Positions 17,498 to 28,041 of a DNA stretch of 64,000 bases are shown in pieces. The notes beneath the pieces were generated by a model. That model was not told the origin of the DNA, did no database searches, and saw only the letters and a program-made list of their open reading frames with translations. The translations under genes and the position numbers were made by a program. Numbering within the stretch: position 1 is the first letter of the stretch; every line of letters starts with the position of its first letter. Origin of the DNA: Limimaricola variabilis (GTDB taxonomy: Bacteria; Pseudomonadota; Alphaproteobacteria; Rhodobacterales; Rhodobacteraceae); the NCBI RefSeq assembly GCF_014195545.1, contig NZ_JACIBX010000001.1:516463-580462 (forward strand), in the 5' to 3' direction.

Positions 17498-18225
17498 AGC
17501 CCCTCCGCCCATTGCAATGCCGCCTCCACCGTCTCGACCACGCGCGCCCCTTCGGGCGGCGGCGGCCGGTCGAGCAGCACGACCTTCACGCCCAGCGCCC
17601 GCGCCGCGTCGAGCTTGGCGCGGCCGTCCTCGCCGCCCGAATCCTTGGTCGCCAGCACGTCCACCCCCATCAGCGACAGCAGCGCCGTCTCGTCCGCGAG
17701 GGTAAAGGGTGGGCGCGAGACCACCCATTGCCCCTGCTCGAAGGGGAACGGCCCCGGCGCCGGATCGATCCTGCGACACAGCACCCGCCGCCCATCGAGC
17801 CCGGCGAAGGCCGCGAGCCGTTGCGGTCCCGTGGCAAGAAAGACGGTTGCGCCGCGCGGCACATGCTGCGCCAGTTCCGCCTCGCGCGCGATCCGGGTCC
17901 AGTCGTCGCCGGGACCCGGCGTCCAGCCGGGCCGCAGCACGAGCAGATACGGCACGCCGTCCTCGCGGCAAATCCGGGCGGTGCGCGCCGTGATGTGCTC
18001 GGCGAAGGGATGCGTGGCATCGATCACGGCGGTGATGCCATGGTCGCGCAGCGCCGCGCGGAACCCCTCCTCACCGCCGAAGCCACCCGTCCGCACCGGC
18101 ACGCCCGGATCGAGCGGCCGCCGCGTGCGGCCTGCCAGCGAGGCCAGGACCGGCAGGCGCCGCGCGGCGAGACCGGCCGCGATCTCGCGCCCTTCGCGCG
18201 TGCCGGCGAGCACGAGCAGCGTCAC
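17494..18225 (-). CDS. cobK: Precorrin-6A reductase
   Basis: CobK/CbiJ reduces precorrin-6A to precorrin-6B with NADPH during corrin ring synthesis. The 243-residue protein starts with the typical LLVLAGTREGREIAAGL and has VIDATHPFAEH near residue 88 and VLATKDSGGEDG near residue 205. It overlaps cbiD upstream by ATGA and the glycosylase downstream by GTGA. CobK acts after the C1 methylation/deacylation step. Confidence 0.93.
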   Translation of the reverse strand: MTLLVLAGTREGREIAAGLAARRLPVLASLAGRTRRPLDPGVPVRTGGFGGEEGFRAALRDHGITAVIDATHPFAEHITARTARICREDGVPYLLVLRPGWTPGPGDDWTRIAREAELAQHVPRGATVFLATGPQRLAAFAGLDGRRVLCRRIDPAPGPFPFEQGQWVVSRPPFTLADETALLSLMGVDVLATKDSGGEDGRAKLDAARALGVKVVLLDRPPPPEGARVVETVEAALQWAEGL

Positions 18226-19271
18226 GAGGCGCGACCCAATATCGCGCCCGCCCGGTCGATCACCACTACGTCGAAGCGGATCCGGCTGCCGTCATGGGCC
18301 GTGCCGAACCGCTCGGTCACCCGCGCCAGCGCCGTCTCGGCGACGCGCTGGCCGAGCTCGGGCGCGAGTCGCGATGCCTCCAGCGCGGTGTTGGCCGCCG
18401 CGATGCCCGGCACCCCCGCCAGCTCGGCCAGCGCCGCGAAATCGACCTGACTGCGCGAAGAATGCAGGTCCACCGCGCCTTGCGCGAGCTTGGTGATCTT
18501 GCCGATCCCGCCGCCGACGGTGACGCGGGGCACCGGGTGCTTGGCCAGGTATTTCAGCATCCCCCCCGCGAAATCCCCCATGTCGAGCATCGCGTGATCG
18601 GGCAGGCCGTGCAGCGACTGGACGACCTTTTCGGAGGTCGCACCGGTGCAGCCCGCCACATGGCCGAGCCCCGCGGCCCGCGCGACATCGACGCCGCGCT
18701 GGATCGAAGCGATCCAGGCCGCGCAGGAAAATGGGCGGACGATGCCGGTGGTGCCGAGGATCGACAGCCCGCCGGTAATGCCCAGGCGCGGGTTCCATGT
18801 CCGCGCCGCCAGTTCCGCGCCGCCGGGCACGGAGATGGTGATCTCGATATCCGGCGCGCGGGCCTGTTCGGCGGCCAGCTCGGCCACGACCTCCTCCATC
18901 ATCGCGCGCGGCACCGGATTGATCGCAGGCTCGCCCGGCGGGATCGGCAGGCCGGGCCTCGTTACCATTCCCACGCCCTCGCCCGCTTGGAAGGTCACGC
19001 CGCCCGGCGCGCCGCGCACCCGCGCGACGATCAGCGCGCCATGGGTCACGTCCGGGTCGTCCCCGGCATCCTTGACGATGCCCGCCTCGGCCCAGCCCTC
19101 GCCCTCGGCGCGATGGGTCACGGCGAAGACGGGGGTTTCGCCGCGTGGAAGCGTAATCGAGACCTGCTCCGGCCAATCGCCGCCCCATAGCCGGATCAGC
19201 GCCGCACGCGTGGCGGCGGCGGCGCAGGCACCGGTGGTCCAGCCGCGTCGAAGGGGGGCGGTCTCGCTCAT
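18222..19271 (-). CDS. cbiD: Cobalt-precorrin-5B C1-methyltransferase
   Basis: CbiD methylates C1 of the corrin ring. The 349-residue protein begins with LRRGWTTGACAAAATRAAL (about residues 7-25), the family's N-terminal signature, and has GGLSILGTTGIVRPFS near residue 160. CbiD belongs to the anaerobic route but often replaces CobF in alphaproteobacteria that otherwise use aerobic enzymes. The ATG at 19271 is chosen because the family starts a few residues before the TTGAC motif; the frame is open 14 codons further. It diverges from cobA across 83 bp and is the first gene of the cbiD-cobK-glycosylase-esterase run. Confidence 0.92.
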   Translation of the reverse strand: MSETAPLRRGWTTGACAAAATRAALIRLWGGDWPEQVSITLPRGETPVFAVTHRAEGEGWAEAGIVKDAGDDPDVTHGALIVARVRGAPGGVTFQAGEGVGMVTRPGLPIPPGEPAINPVPRAMMEEVVAELAAEQARAPDIEITISVPGGAELAARTWNPRLGITGGLSILGTTGIVRPFSCAAWIASIQRGVDVARAAGLGHVAGCTGATSEKVVQSLHGLPDHAMLDMGDFAGGMLKYLAKHPVPRVTVGGGIGKITKLAQGAVDLHSSRSQVDFAALAELAGVPGIAAANTALEASRLAPELGQRVAETALARVTERFGTAHDGSRIRFDVVVIDRAGAILGRAS

Positions 19272-19354
19272 GACGGCGACATTAGGCGGGCGCGATGGGG
19301 GTGGAAAGCGCATCCGGGGTTTCCACGCGCCCGGCGCGCGGCAATAACGATCCC

Positions 19355-20206
19355 ATGACCGACTCGATCTCCCTCCCCGATCACCAGTGGCCCACTCTCG
19401 AACCAGGCTGGGTCTGGCTTTGCGGCGCGGGACCTGGCGATCCGGGCCTGCTGACCCTGCACGCGCTCAACGCGCTGCGTCAGGCCGACGCCATCGTCTA
19501 TGACGCACTGGTGGATGAGCGCATCCTCGACTGGGCTCCCAAGGCCGAGAAGATCTATGCCGGCAAGCGCGGCGGCAAGCCGTCGGCCAAGCAGCGCGAC
19601 ATTTCGCTGCGCCTGGTCGAACTGGCCCAAGCCGGGCGCCGGGTGCTGCGGCTCAAGGGCGGCGATCCCTTCGTCTTCGGCCGCGGCGGCGAAGAGGCGC
19701 AGACGCTGGTGCAGCACGGGGTGCGGCTGCGGATCATCCCCGGCATCAGCGCCGGTATCGGCGGGCTCGCCTATGCCGGCATCCCGGTCACCCATCGCGA
19801 CGTGAACCAGTCGGTCACCTTCGTCACCGGCCACGACCAGTCCGGCGCCACCCCTTCCTCGCTTGACTGGGCGGCGATCTCGCGCGGCAGCCAGGTGATT
19901 GTGATCTACATGGGAATGAAGCATGCCGGCGCGATCGCAGGCGCCCTGCTCGCCGCGGGTCGCGATCCGGAGGAGCCGGTGGCGGTGGTCGCCGGCGCCA
20001 CGACACCCGCGCAGCAGGTCCTCGAGACCCGCCTCGACCGCATGGCCGCGGACATCGCCGACAGCCGGCTGGAGCCGCCTGCGATCATCTGCATCGGCCG
20101 CGCCGCCCTGATGCGGCAGGTGCTCGACTGGCAGGATCAGCTCGCGGGCGCGGCGCCGCGCGATCTCGACCCGCTGCGGCGCGGATGGCCCGCCGAGCAG
20201 GGCTGA
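19355..20206 (+). CDS. cobA: Uroporphyrinogen-III C-methyltransferase
   Basis: CobA adds methyl groups at C2 and C7 of uroporphyrinogen III, giving precorrin-2, the branch point to cobalamin and siroheme. The 283-residue protein has the SUMT motifs VWLCGAGPGDPGLLT (about residue 16) and RLKGGDPFVFGRGGEE (about residue 96). There is no CysG dehydrogenase/ferrochelatase part, so it is a single-function SUMT. Its stop overlaps the cobB start (TGATG). Confidence 0.95.
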   Translation: MTDSISLPDHQWPTLEPGWVWLCGAGPGDPGLLTLHALNALRQADAIVYDALVDERILDWAPKAEKIYAGKRGGKPSAKQRDISLRLVELAQAGRRVLRLKGGDPFVFGRGGEEAQTLVQHGVRLRIIPGISAGIGGLAYAGIPVTHRDVNQSVTFVTGHDQSGATPSSLDWAAISRGSQVIVIYMGMKHAGAIAGALLAAGRDPEEPVAVVAGATTPAQQVLETRLDRMAADIADSRLEPPAIICIGRAALMRQVLDWQDQLAGAAPRDLDPLRRGWPAEQG

Positions 20207-21477
20207 TGCCCGGCCTGCTGATCGCCGCGCCCAGTTCGGGCGCGGGCAAGACCACGGTGACGCTTGGCCTGCTGCGGGCGCTATCGCGGCGGGGTCTGGC
20301 GATCAGGGGAGCGAAATCCGGACCCGACTATATCGATCCGCGATTTCACGCCGCCGCCTGCGGGGCGGAATGCATCAACCTCGACGCCTGGGCGATGCAC
20401 GAGGACCGGCTGCATGCGCTGGCTGCCGGGCCGGAGACGCTGGTGGTCGAAGGGGCGATGGGCCTGTTCGACGGCGCCCCGCCCGACGGGCGGGGCGCCT
20501 GTGCCGATCTCGCGCGGCTGCTGGGGCTGCCGGTGCTGCTCGTCGTGGATGCCGCGCGGATGGCGCAGTCGGTCGCGCCGCTTGTAGCAGGTTTCGCCCG
20601 GTTCGACCCGGAAGTTCGAATCGGCGGTGTGGTCCTGAACCGCGTGGGCTCGCCCCGGCACGAGACGATGCTGTGCCGGGCACTCGATGCGATCGGCATG
20701 CCGGTCCTCGGCGCCCTCCCGCGCGCCGAAGGCATCGCGCATCCCTCGCGGCATCTGGGGCTGGTGCAAGCCGAAGAGCGGCAGGATCTCGAGGCATTCC
20801 TCGACCGCGCTGCCGATCTGGTCTCGGCGCATATCGACCTCGATGCGGTTCTGGCCCTGGCCGACCGCGCAGCACCCCGCCCATCGGCCTCGGGCCCGCG
20901 CACACCGCCTCCGGCACAGCGCATTGCCCTCGCGCGCGATGCCGCCTTCGCCTTCGCCTATCCGCATCTGCTCAAGGATTGGCGAGCGCAGGGGGCGGAG
21001 ATCACGACCTTCTCACCGCTTGCCGACGAGGCGGTCCCGGAGGCCGATCTGGTGCTTCTGCCGGGGGGGTACCCGGAGCTGCATACCGGACGGCTGGCAG
21101 CGGCGCAGATCTTCATGCAGAGCCTTCGAAAAGCATCCTATACATCTGATATATATGGAGAATGTGGGGGCTATATGACCCTCGGTGAAACCCTGACGGA
21201 TGCCGATGGGCACGTGCACCGGATGGCCGGCCTGCTCGAACTCGCGACCTCGTTCGAGCGGCGGCGACTGCATCTGGGGTACCGCAGGGTGGAGACCAGC
21301 CACGGTCCTTTCGCCGGCCGCTGGGCGGCGCATGAGTTCCACTATGCCACCACCCTCTCAGCCAAGGGGACCCCGCTCTTCGAGGCGGTCGATGCCGAGG
21401 GCGCGGCTTTGCAGCCGATGGGGCTTCGTCGCGGCCGGGTCTGCGGCTCCTTCGCGCATCTGATCGACCGGGCGTGA
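20206..21477 (+). CDS. cobB: Cobyrinate / hydrogenobyrinate a,c-diamide synthase
   Basis: CobB amidates the a and c side chains of (hydrogeno)byrinic acid with glutamine and ATP. The 423-residue protein has the P-loop APSSGAGKTTVTLGLL (about residues 6-21) and a class I glutamine amidotransferase domain with the nucleophile cysteine in YGECGGYM (about residue 320). The ATG at 20206 overlaps the cobA stop by one base. The segment 21120-21178, which encodes the residues around the catalytic cysteine, is unusually AT-rich with ATA and other rare codons. Confidence 0.94.
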   Translation: MPGLLIAAPSSGAGKTTVTLGLLRALSRRGLAIRGAKSGPDYIDPRFHAAACGAECINLDAWAMHEDRLHALAAGPETLVVEGAMGLFDGAPPDGRGACADLARLLGLPVLLVVDAARMAQSVAPLVAGFARFDPEVRIGGVVLNRVGSPRHETMLCRALDAIGMPVLGALPRAEGIAHPSRHLGLVQAEERQDLEAFLDRAADLVSAHIDLDAVLALADRAAPRPSASGPRTPPPAQRIALARDAAFAFAYPHLLKDWRAQGAEITTFSPLADEAVPEADLVLLPGGYPELHTGRLAAAQIFMQSLRKASYTSDIYGECGGYMTLGETLTDADGHVHRMAGLLELATSFERRRLHLGYRRVETSHGPFAGRWAAHEFHYATTLSAKGTPLFEAVDAEGAALQPMGLRRGRVCGSFAHLIDRA

Positions 21478-21508
21478 CAGCGGCGCGCCGGGAAGTTACC
21501 GGTATTAC

Positions 21509-22744
21509 ATGACATCAGCACCCATCACCGACGACCGTCGCGCCCGCCGCAACACCGCGATCCTCGCCGCCGCACAGGCGATCCTGGGGGCGCAGATGCC
21601 GATCCTGTTCGTGATCGGCGGGCTGGTCGGCGCCGAGCTGTCGCCCAACTCCTGCCTCGCCACCCTGCCGATCTCGCTCATCGTGTTCGGGTCGATGACC
21701 ACGGCGCCCTGGCTCTCGCCCCTGATGCAGCGGCGGGGACGGCGCGCGGGCTTCGTCATCGGCGGGCTTGCAGGCGCGCTGGGCGCGGCGCTCGCCATGG
21801 CCGGGCTTCTCGCGGGCTCCTTCGCGCTGCTGCTGCTCGGCTCCTATGTCACCGGCATCTACATGTCGGCGCAGGGCTTCTACCGTTTCGCGGCCGCCGA
21901 CAGCGCCTCGGACGCGTTCCGGCCCAAGGCGATCTCCTGGGTGATGGCTGGCGGTCTCGGCGCGGCGATCATCGGGCCGCAGCTCAACAAGGTCGTGCTC
22001 GACGCCCTCGCGCTGCCCTTCCTCGGCAGCTACCTCGCGGTGATGCTGCTCAATCTCGGCGGGCTGCTGCTGTTTCTCGGCCTCGATCTGCCGACGGGCA
22101 GCCCGACCGACCCACAGGTGGCGCCGACTCTGGCCCGCTCCCGCCGGACGCTGCTGCGCGAGCCCGAGATCCTGGTGGCCATGCTGTGCGGCATGGTCGC
22201 CTTTGGCATGATGAACCTCGTGATGACCTCGACCCCGCTCGCGGTGGTCGGCATGGGTCACGGCCGCGATCATGCCAACGACATCGTCTCGGCGCATGTG
22301 CTGGCGATGTATCTGCCATCCTTCTTCACCGGCCACCTGATCGCGCGGTTCGGCGCCTCGAACGTCGTCGCCGCCGGGTTGGCGCTGCTGGGCTTCGCGG
22401 CGCTCACCGGACTGACGGGAACCGGCCTGCCGATGTTCTACGGCGATCTCGTCCTGCTCGGACTGGGCTGGAACTTCGGCTTCATCGGCGCCACCGCGAT
22501 GCTGACGGCCGCGCATCGGGCCGAGGAGCGCGGGCTGGTCCAGGGGCTCAACGACATGGCGGTATTCGGCTTCGTCACGCTCGCCTCGCTGTCCTCGGGC
22601 GGGCTGATGAACTGCTCGGGCGGGCTGCCTGCGCAGGGCTGGATCTCGGTCAACACGGCGGTCTTCCCGGCGCTGGCGCTGGCCGGCGGGGCGCTGTTCT
22701 GGCTGCGGCTGCGCCGTCGCCGGCTCGCTACCAACGCCCCGTAG
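21509..22744 (+). CDS. MFS transporter
   Basis: This 411-residue inner-membrane protein has about 12 hydrophobic segments and a cytoplasmic loop with QRRGRRAGFVIGG typical of the major facilitator superfamily between helices 2 and 3. Substrate is not identifiable. It starts 31 bp after cobB on the same strand and may be part of the cobA-cobB transcript. Its 3' end overlaps the convergent phytoene-synthase-like gene by 17 bp. Confidence 0.88.
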   Translation: MTSAPITDDRRARRNTAILAAAQAILGAQMPILFVIGGLVGAELSPNSCLATLPISLIVFGSMTTAPWLSPLMQRRGRRAGFVIGGLAGALGAALAMAGLLAGSFALLLLGSYVTGIYMSAQGFYRFAAADSASDAFRPKAISWVMAGGLGAAIIGPQLNKVVLDALALPFLGSYLAVMLLNLGGLLLFLGLDLPTGSPTDPQVAPTLARSRRTLLREPEILVAMLCGMVAFGMMNLVMTSTPLAVVGMGHGRDHANDIVSAHVLAMYLPSFFTGHLIARFGASNVVAAGLALLGFAALTGLTGTGLPMFYGDLVLLGLGWNFGFIGATAMLTAAHRAEERGLVQGLNDMAVFGFVTLASLSSGGLMNCSGGLPAQGWISVNTAVFPALALAGGALFWLRLRRRRLATNAP

Positions 22745-23498
22745 CTGCCTTCAATGCCAGACCGGCACTGGCCGCCGCCGGTCCCGGGGCCAGCCGCCCC
22801 TCGGCCACGCGGCGCGGCTCGGCCACTGCGCGTTTCAGCACCGCCTCAGACTGCCAGGCAGCCCGCAGTGCGGGGATCGCCGTGCCGGTGATCCGGGTAC
22901 CCCGCGCCTGCTTGAGCGCATCGAGGCCGCGCCGCGCGAAGTCGCGCACCGCCTCCGGCCGCCCGTCGACGAGAGGCCGCTTGTTGCGCTCCTCGAAGCC
23001 CGGGATCGCCATCAGCCACAGCGCCACGCCATGTCCGAATCCGATCTGCCTGATCGCGGCCTCCTCGGCGTCTTGCGCGCCGAGTGCCTTGGCCGAAAGC
23101 CACATCAGCCCGCCCGCCGTGGCATCGAGATGGGCATCGAGCGCAGCCTGATCCTCAAAGGGGTCGGCATAGATGTCCCAACGCCGCGCCGCGACCAGCG
23201 CGTCGAGTGCGGCCTCGGGCAGATCCGCTTCGCGTGCGACCTGCGCAAGCGGCGTCGCCACTTCGTGGGCCCGTACCGGCCCGCCGCCCGCGATCTGCTC
23301 GACCACGTCGCGCCACCATTGCAGCCGCATCTCGGCGATCATCGGCTCCTTGGTGACGAAGGGCGCGCGCGCCACCTCGAGGTTGAAGGCATAGAGCGGG
23401 AACAGCCTGGACCGCGCCGCCACGGGCGCGGCCATGGCGGCGCGAAAGCGATCCGGATCGCCGCGCTGAACCAGCCCGGCGCAGGCCTCGACGCTCAT
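22728..23498 (-). CDS. Squalene/phytoene synthase-like protein, probably NDUFAF6-type complex I assembly factor
   Basis: This 256-residue protein has the all-alpha squalene/phytoene synthase fold (PF00494) with FPLYAFNLEVAR near residue 33 and MRLQWWRDVVEQI near residue 58. The two aspartate-rich DxxxD motifs that bind prenyl diphosphate-magnesium in true synthases are absent, as in NDUFAF6, the mitochondrial complex I assembly factor. The ATG at 23498 has GGAGGGG upstream. There is no carotenoid or hopanoid gene nearby. Assignment as assembly factor is inferred from family resemblance and motif loss. Confidence 0.75.
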   Translation of the reverse strand: MSVEACAGLVQRGDPDRFRAAMAAPVAARSRLFPLYAFNLEVARAPFVTKEPMIAEMRLQWWRDVVEQIAGGGPVRAHEVATPLAQVAREADLPEAALDALVAARRWDIYADPFEDQAALDAHLDATAGGLMWLSAKALGAQDAEEAAIRQIGFGHGVALWLMAIPGFEERNKRPLVDGRPEAVRDFARRGLDALKQARGTRITGTAIPALRAAWQSEAVLKRAVAEPRRVAEGRLAPGPAAASAGLALKAATGRW

Positions 23499-23541
23499 GC
23501 GCGCCCCTCCGTCATCATTGCGAAACCTCGCATGCCGCGCC

Positions 23542-25166
23542 TTAGCCCCGCGCGACCGGCTTGGCGCCATCGCGCACCAGCTTCCAGCGGATCGCGTCGA
23601 CCAGCGCGTCGAAGCTCGCATCGACGATGTTGGCCGAGACCCCGACCGTCGACCACCTTTCGCCCTGCCCGTCCTCGCTGTCGATGATGACCCGGGTGAC
23701 GGCCTCGGTGCCGCCATCGGTGATCCGCACCTTGAAGTCGACCAGATGCATGTCGTCGATGATCGATTGATACGGGCCGAGATCCTTGCCCAGCGCGCGG
23801 GACAGCGCGTTGACCGGGCCGCGGTCCGAGCCGTCCGGCCCGGCGCTCTCGGAGACGCTCATCACCTTTTCGCCGCCGATCTTCACCACGACGACCGCTT
23901 CGGAGAGCGAGACCATCTTGCCCCGCTTGTTGCGGCGGCGCTCGACCGTGACGCGGTAGCGTTTGACCTCGAAGAAGTCCGGCAGGCGGCCCAGCTCGTC
24001 GAGCGCCAGAAGCTCGAAGCTGGCTTGCGCCGTGTCATAGGAATAGCCGCGCGATTCCTGCTCCTTGATGCGATCGAGGATGCGGGTCAGCGCCGGATCG
24101 CCCTTTTCCACCTCGATTCCGGCGCGGGACAGGCGCTCGCGCAGGTTCGACTGCCCGGCCTGGTTCGACATCGGCACGATGCGGCTGTTGCCGACGAGGG
24201 CGGGCTCGATGTGCTCGTAGGTGGAGGGATTCTTGACGATGGCGGAGGCGTGCAGCCCGGCCTTGTGCGCGAAGGCCGAGGCGCCGACATAGGGCGCCTG
24301 CTTCATCGGCACGCGGTTGAGGATGTCATCCAGGAGACGCGAGGCACGGCGCAGCCCCTTGAGCGCATCGAGCGTCACGCCGGTTTCGTAGCGCGAGGCG
24401 AAAGGCTCCTTGAGCAGCAGCGTCGGGATGAGCGTGGTCAGATTGGCATTGCCGCAGCGCTCGCCAAGCCCGTTCAGCGTGCCCTGTATCTGGCGCGCCC
24501 CGGCCTCGACCGCGGCGAGCGAACACGCGACCGCCTGCCCGGTATCGTCGTGGCAATGGATGCCCAGATGATCGCCCGGGATGCCGGCGGCGATCACGTC
24601 GCGGGTGATGGCCGCGATCTCATCGGGCATGGAGCCGCCATTGGTGTCACACAGCACGACCCAGCGCGCGCCGGCGTCATAGGCGGCGCGAATGGCGGCG
24701 AGGGTGTAGTCCGGGTTGGCCTTCCAGCCGTCGAAGAAATGCTCGGCATCGAACAGCGCCTCGCGGCCCTGCGCCACGATATGCGCGATCGACTCGCGGA
24801 TGTTGTCGAGGTTCTCCTCCAGCGTGATGCCCAGCGCCGTGGTGACGTGGAAATCATGTGTCTTGCCGACGATGCAGACCGAGGGCGTTCCCGCGTTCAG
24901 AACCGCTGCCAGCACCTCGTCATTGGCGGCCGAGCGCCCGGCGCGCTTGGTCATGCCGAAGGCGGTGATCGGGGCGCGGGTGTCGGGCACCACCTCGAAG
25001 AACTCGCTGTCGGTGGGATTGGCGCCCGGCCACCCCCCCTCGATCTGATCGATGCCGAGCGCGTCGAGCGCCTGCGCGATCTGGATCTTCTCGCGGGTCG
25101 AGAACTGCACGCCTTGCGTCTGCTGCCCGTCACGCAGGGTGGTGTCGTAGAGATAGAGCCGGTCGG

Positions 25167-25170
<4 letters not shown>
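23542..25170 (-). CDS. cimA: Citramalate synthase
   Basis: CimA condenses pyruvate and acetyl-CoA to (R)-citramalate, opening a threonine-independent route to isoleucine. The 542-residue protein has the HMGL-like barrel with [14 protein letters not shown] (about residues 7-20), the metal-binding GIHCHDDTG (about residue 205) and a C-terminal LeuA-type regulatory domain after residue 400. The length and DGQQTQG signature fit CimA type (TIGR00977) better than LeuA. Its ATG overlaps the cysS stop by 4 nt. Confidence 0.88.
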
Positions 25171-26617
<1,447 letters not shown>

Positions 26618-26621
<4 letters not shown>

Positions 26622-26668
26622 GTGGGCCTCGCAGGCGGTGACGCCGGCGGGCTGATCCTGTGTTCCAT
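26618..26668 (-). other. Short reading frame (16 codons) overlapping the cysS start
   Basis: A frame encoding [16 protein letters not shown] ends with a TGA that overlaps the cysS ATG (ATGA). No Shine-Dalgarno precedes it. The arrangement could couple translation to cysS, but chance is a fair explanation. Confidence 0.2.
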
Positions 26669-26701
26669 GGGGAAACGTGAGAGCGGCCCGCGTGACGCAA
26701 G

Positions 26702-26746
26702 TCAGCAGGAAATGATGCAGCCGATGATGTTGCTCGTGCTCGTCAT
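26702..26746 (-). CDS. Candidate cysteine leader peptide of cysS
   Basis: A 14-codon frame encodes [14 protein letters not shown], with Cys codons at positions 10 and 14, the last being the final sense codon. It lies 80 nt upstream of cysS on the same strand. A promoter-like TGGACG-17-TAGATC places the transcription start at about its ATG, so it could be translated as a leaderless mRNA, as known for the trp leader of Sinorhizobium. No intrinsic terminator follows, so any control would act by translation or RNA folding. The coding status is inferred only. Confidence 0.4.
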   Translation of the reverse strand: MTSTSNIIGCIISC

Positions 26747-26753
26747 GGCCAGC

Positions 26754-26782
26754 GATCTAGCAGCCGCACCCCGCCCCGTCCA
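26754..26782 (-). promoter_or_regulatory. Candidate promoter of the cysS leader
   Basis: On the minus strand TGGACG (26782-26777) and TAGATC (26759-26754) are 17 bases apart. The start would be at about 26747-26746, the first base of the short Cys-containing frame. Confidence 0.35.
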
Positions 26783-26831
26783 GCGTTTCGCGCGATTGAC
26801 AGCGGCGCGGCCCTGCGGCCTGTTGCGCTGC

Positions 26832-28028
26832 ATGACGCTTTCGCATCGCATCACCCGCATCACCGGCGGCGGCCCCGACGGCTGGGACCTGTTCCGCAAG
26901 GCCCGACGCATGATCGCCGAGGGCCGGCCCGTCGTCGAGCTGACCATCGGGGAACACGACATCCGCACCGACTCGCGCATCCTCGACGCGATGGATGCGG
27001 CGGCGCGGGACGGGCATACCGGCTACGCCGCGGTGCCCGGTATCCCCGAGCTGCGCGCCGAGATCGCCCACCGCGTCACTGCCCAGAGCGGCATCGCCAC
27101 CGCACCCGAGGAGGTGCTGGTCGTTCCCGGCGGTCAGGCGGCGCTGTTCATGGCGCATCATGCAAGCTGCGATCCGGGCGACGGTGCGCTCTATATCGAT
27201 CCCTATTACGCCACATATCCCGGCACGATCCGGGGCGCAGGCGCCGTGCCGCTCGCCGTCGAAGCGAGGGCACGGGACGGCTTCGTGCCCCGCGCCGAGG
27301 CGATCGAGGCCGTGATCGACGCCTTCGAGGGCCACGCGCGATCGCTGCTGATCAACACGCCCAACAACCCGACCGGTGCGGTCTACGGGCGCCCGGCGCT
27401 TGAGGAGATCGGCGCGCTGTGTGGGCGCCGCGATCTCTGGCTGATCTCGGACGAAGTCTATGAAAGCCAGGTCTGGGAAGGGGAACATCTCAGCCCGCGC
27501 GCCTTGCCCGGTCTGGCCGAACGCACGCTCGTGGTGGGATCTCTTTCCAAGGGTCATGCCATGACCGGCAGCCGAGTCGGCTGGATCGTCGGACCGCGTG
27601 CCGCGATCGCCGCGCTGGAGGATCTGGCGACCCACATGACCTACGGCATTCCGGGCTTCGTGCAAGACGCCGCGCTGCACGCGCTCCGCATGGGGCCGGC
27701 CTTCGAAGCCGAGGTGGCCGCGCCGTTCCGGCGGCGGCGCGACATCGTCGCGCGGCTCCTTGCGACGCAGGAAGTGGTGCGGGCGGTGCCGATGCAGGGC
27801 GCGATGTATGCCTTTCTCGACGTCCGGGCGACCGGTCTCGAGGGTGAGGCCTTCGCCCTCGCGCTGCTCAAAGAAGAGGCGATCGCGGTGATGCCGGGGG
27901 AAAGCTTCGGCCGTGCGGCGGCGGGGCATGTGCGCGTGGCCCTGACCGTGGCCGATGACCGCTTCGAGGACGCCTTGCGCCGTCTGCTCGGCTTCGCGGC
28001 GGAGCAGGCACGAAAAAGGGGGCCGTGA
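26832..28028 (+). CDS. PLP-dependent class I/II aminotransferase
   Basis: This 398-residue fold-type I enzyme transfers amino groups between amino and oxo acids. The PLP-phosphate glycine region VVPGGQAALFMAH (about residue 97), the NTPNNPTGAVYG motif (about residue 176), the aspartate of LISDEVYE and the PLP lysine in GSLSKGHAMTGSRVGW (about residue 240) are visible. The start is taken at ATGACGCTT because the homologous region begins there; its Shine-Dalgarno is weak. The substrate is not known. It diverges from cysS and is isolated from other metabolic genes. Confidence 0.88.
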   Translation: MTLSHRITRITGGGPDGWDLFRKARRMIAEGRPVVELTIGEHDIRTDSRILDAMDAAARDGHTGYAAVPGIPELRAEIAHRVTAQSGIATAPEEVLVVPGGQAALFMAHHASCDPGDGALYIDPYYATYPGTIRGAGAVPLAVEARARDGFVPRAEAIEAVIDAFEGHARSLLINTPNNPTGAVYGRPALEEIGALCGRRDLWLISDEVYESQVWEGEHLSPRALPGLAERTLVVGSLSKGHAMTGSRVGWIVGPRAAIAALEDLATHMTYGIPGFVQDAALHALRMGPAFEAEVAAPFRRRRDIVARLLATQEVVRAVPMQGAMYAFLDVRATGLEGEAFALALLKEEAIAVMPGESFGRAAAGHVRVALTVADDRFEDALRRLLGFAAEQARKRGP

Positions 28029-28041
28029 CCGACCCCCTTGC

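Noticed and set aside
19272-19354. Cobalamin riboswitch between cbiD and cobA
   Set aside because: The gap is 83 bp, too short, and no B12-box-like sequence is seen.
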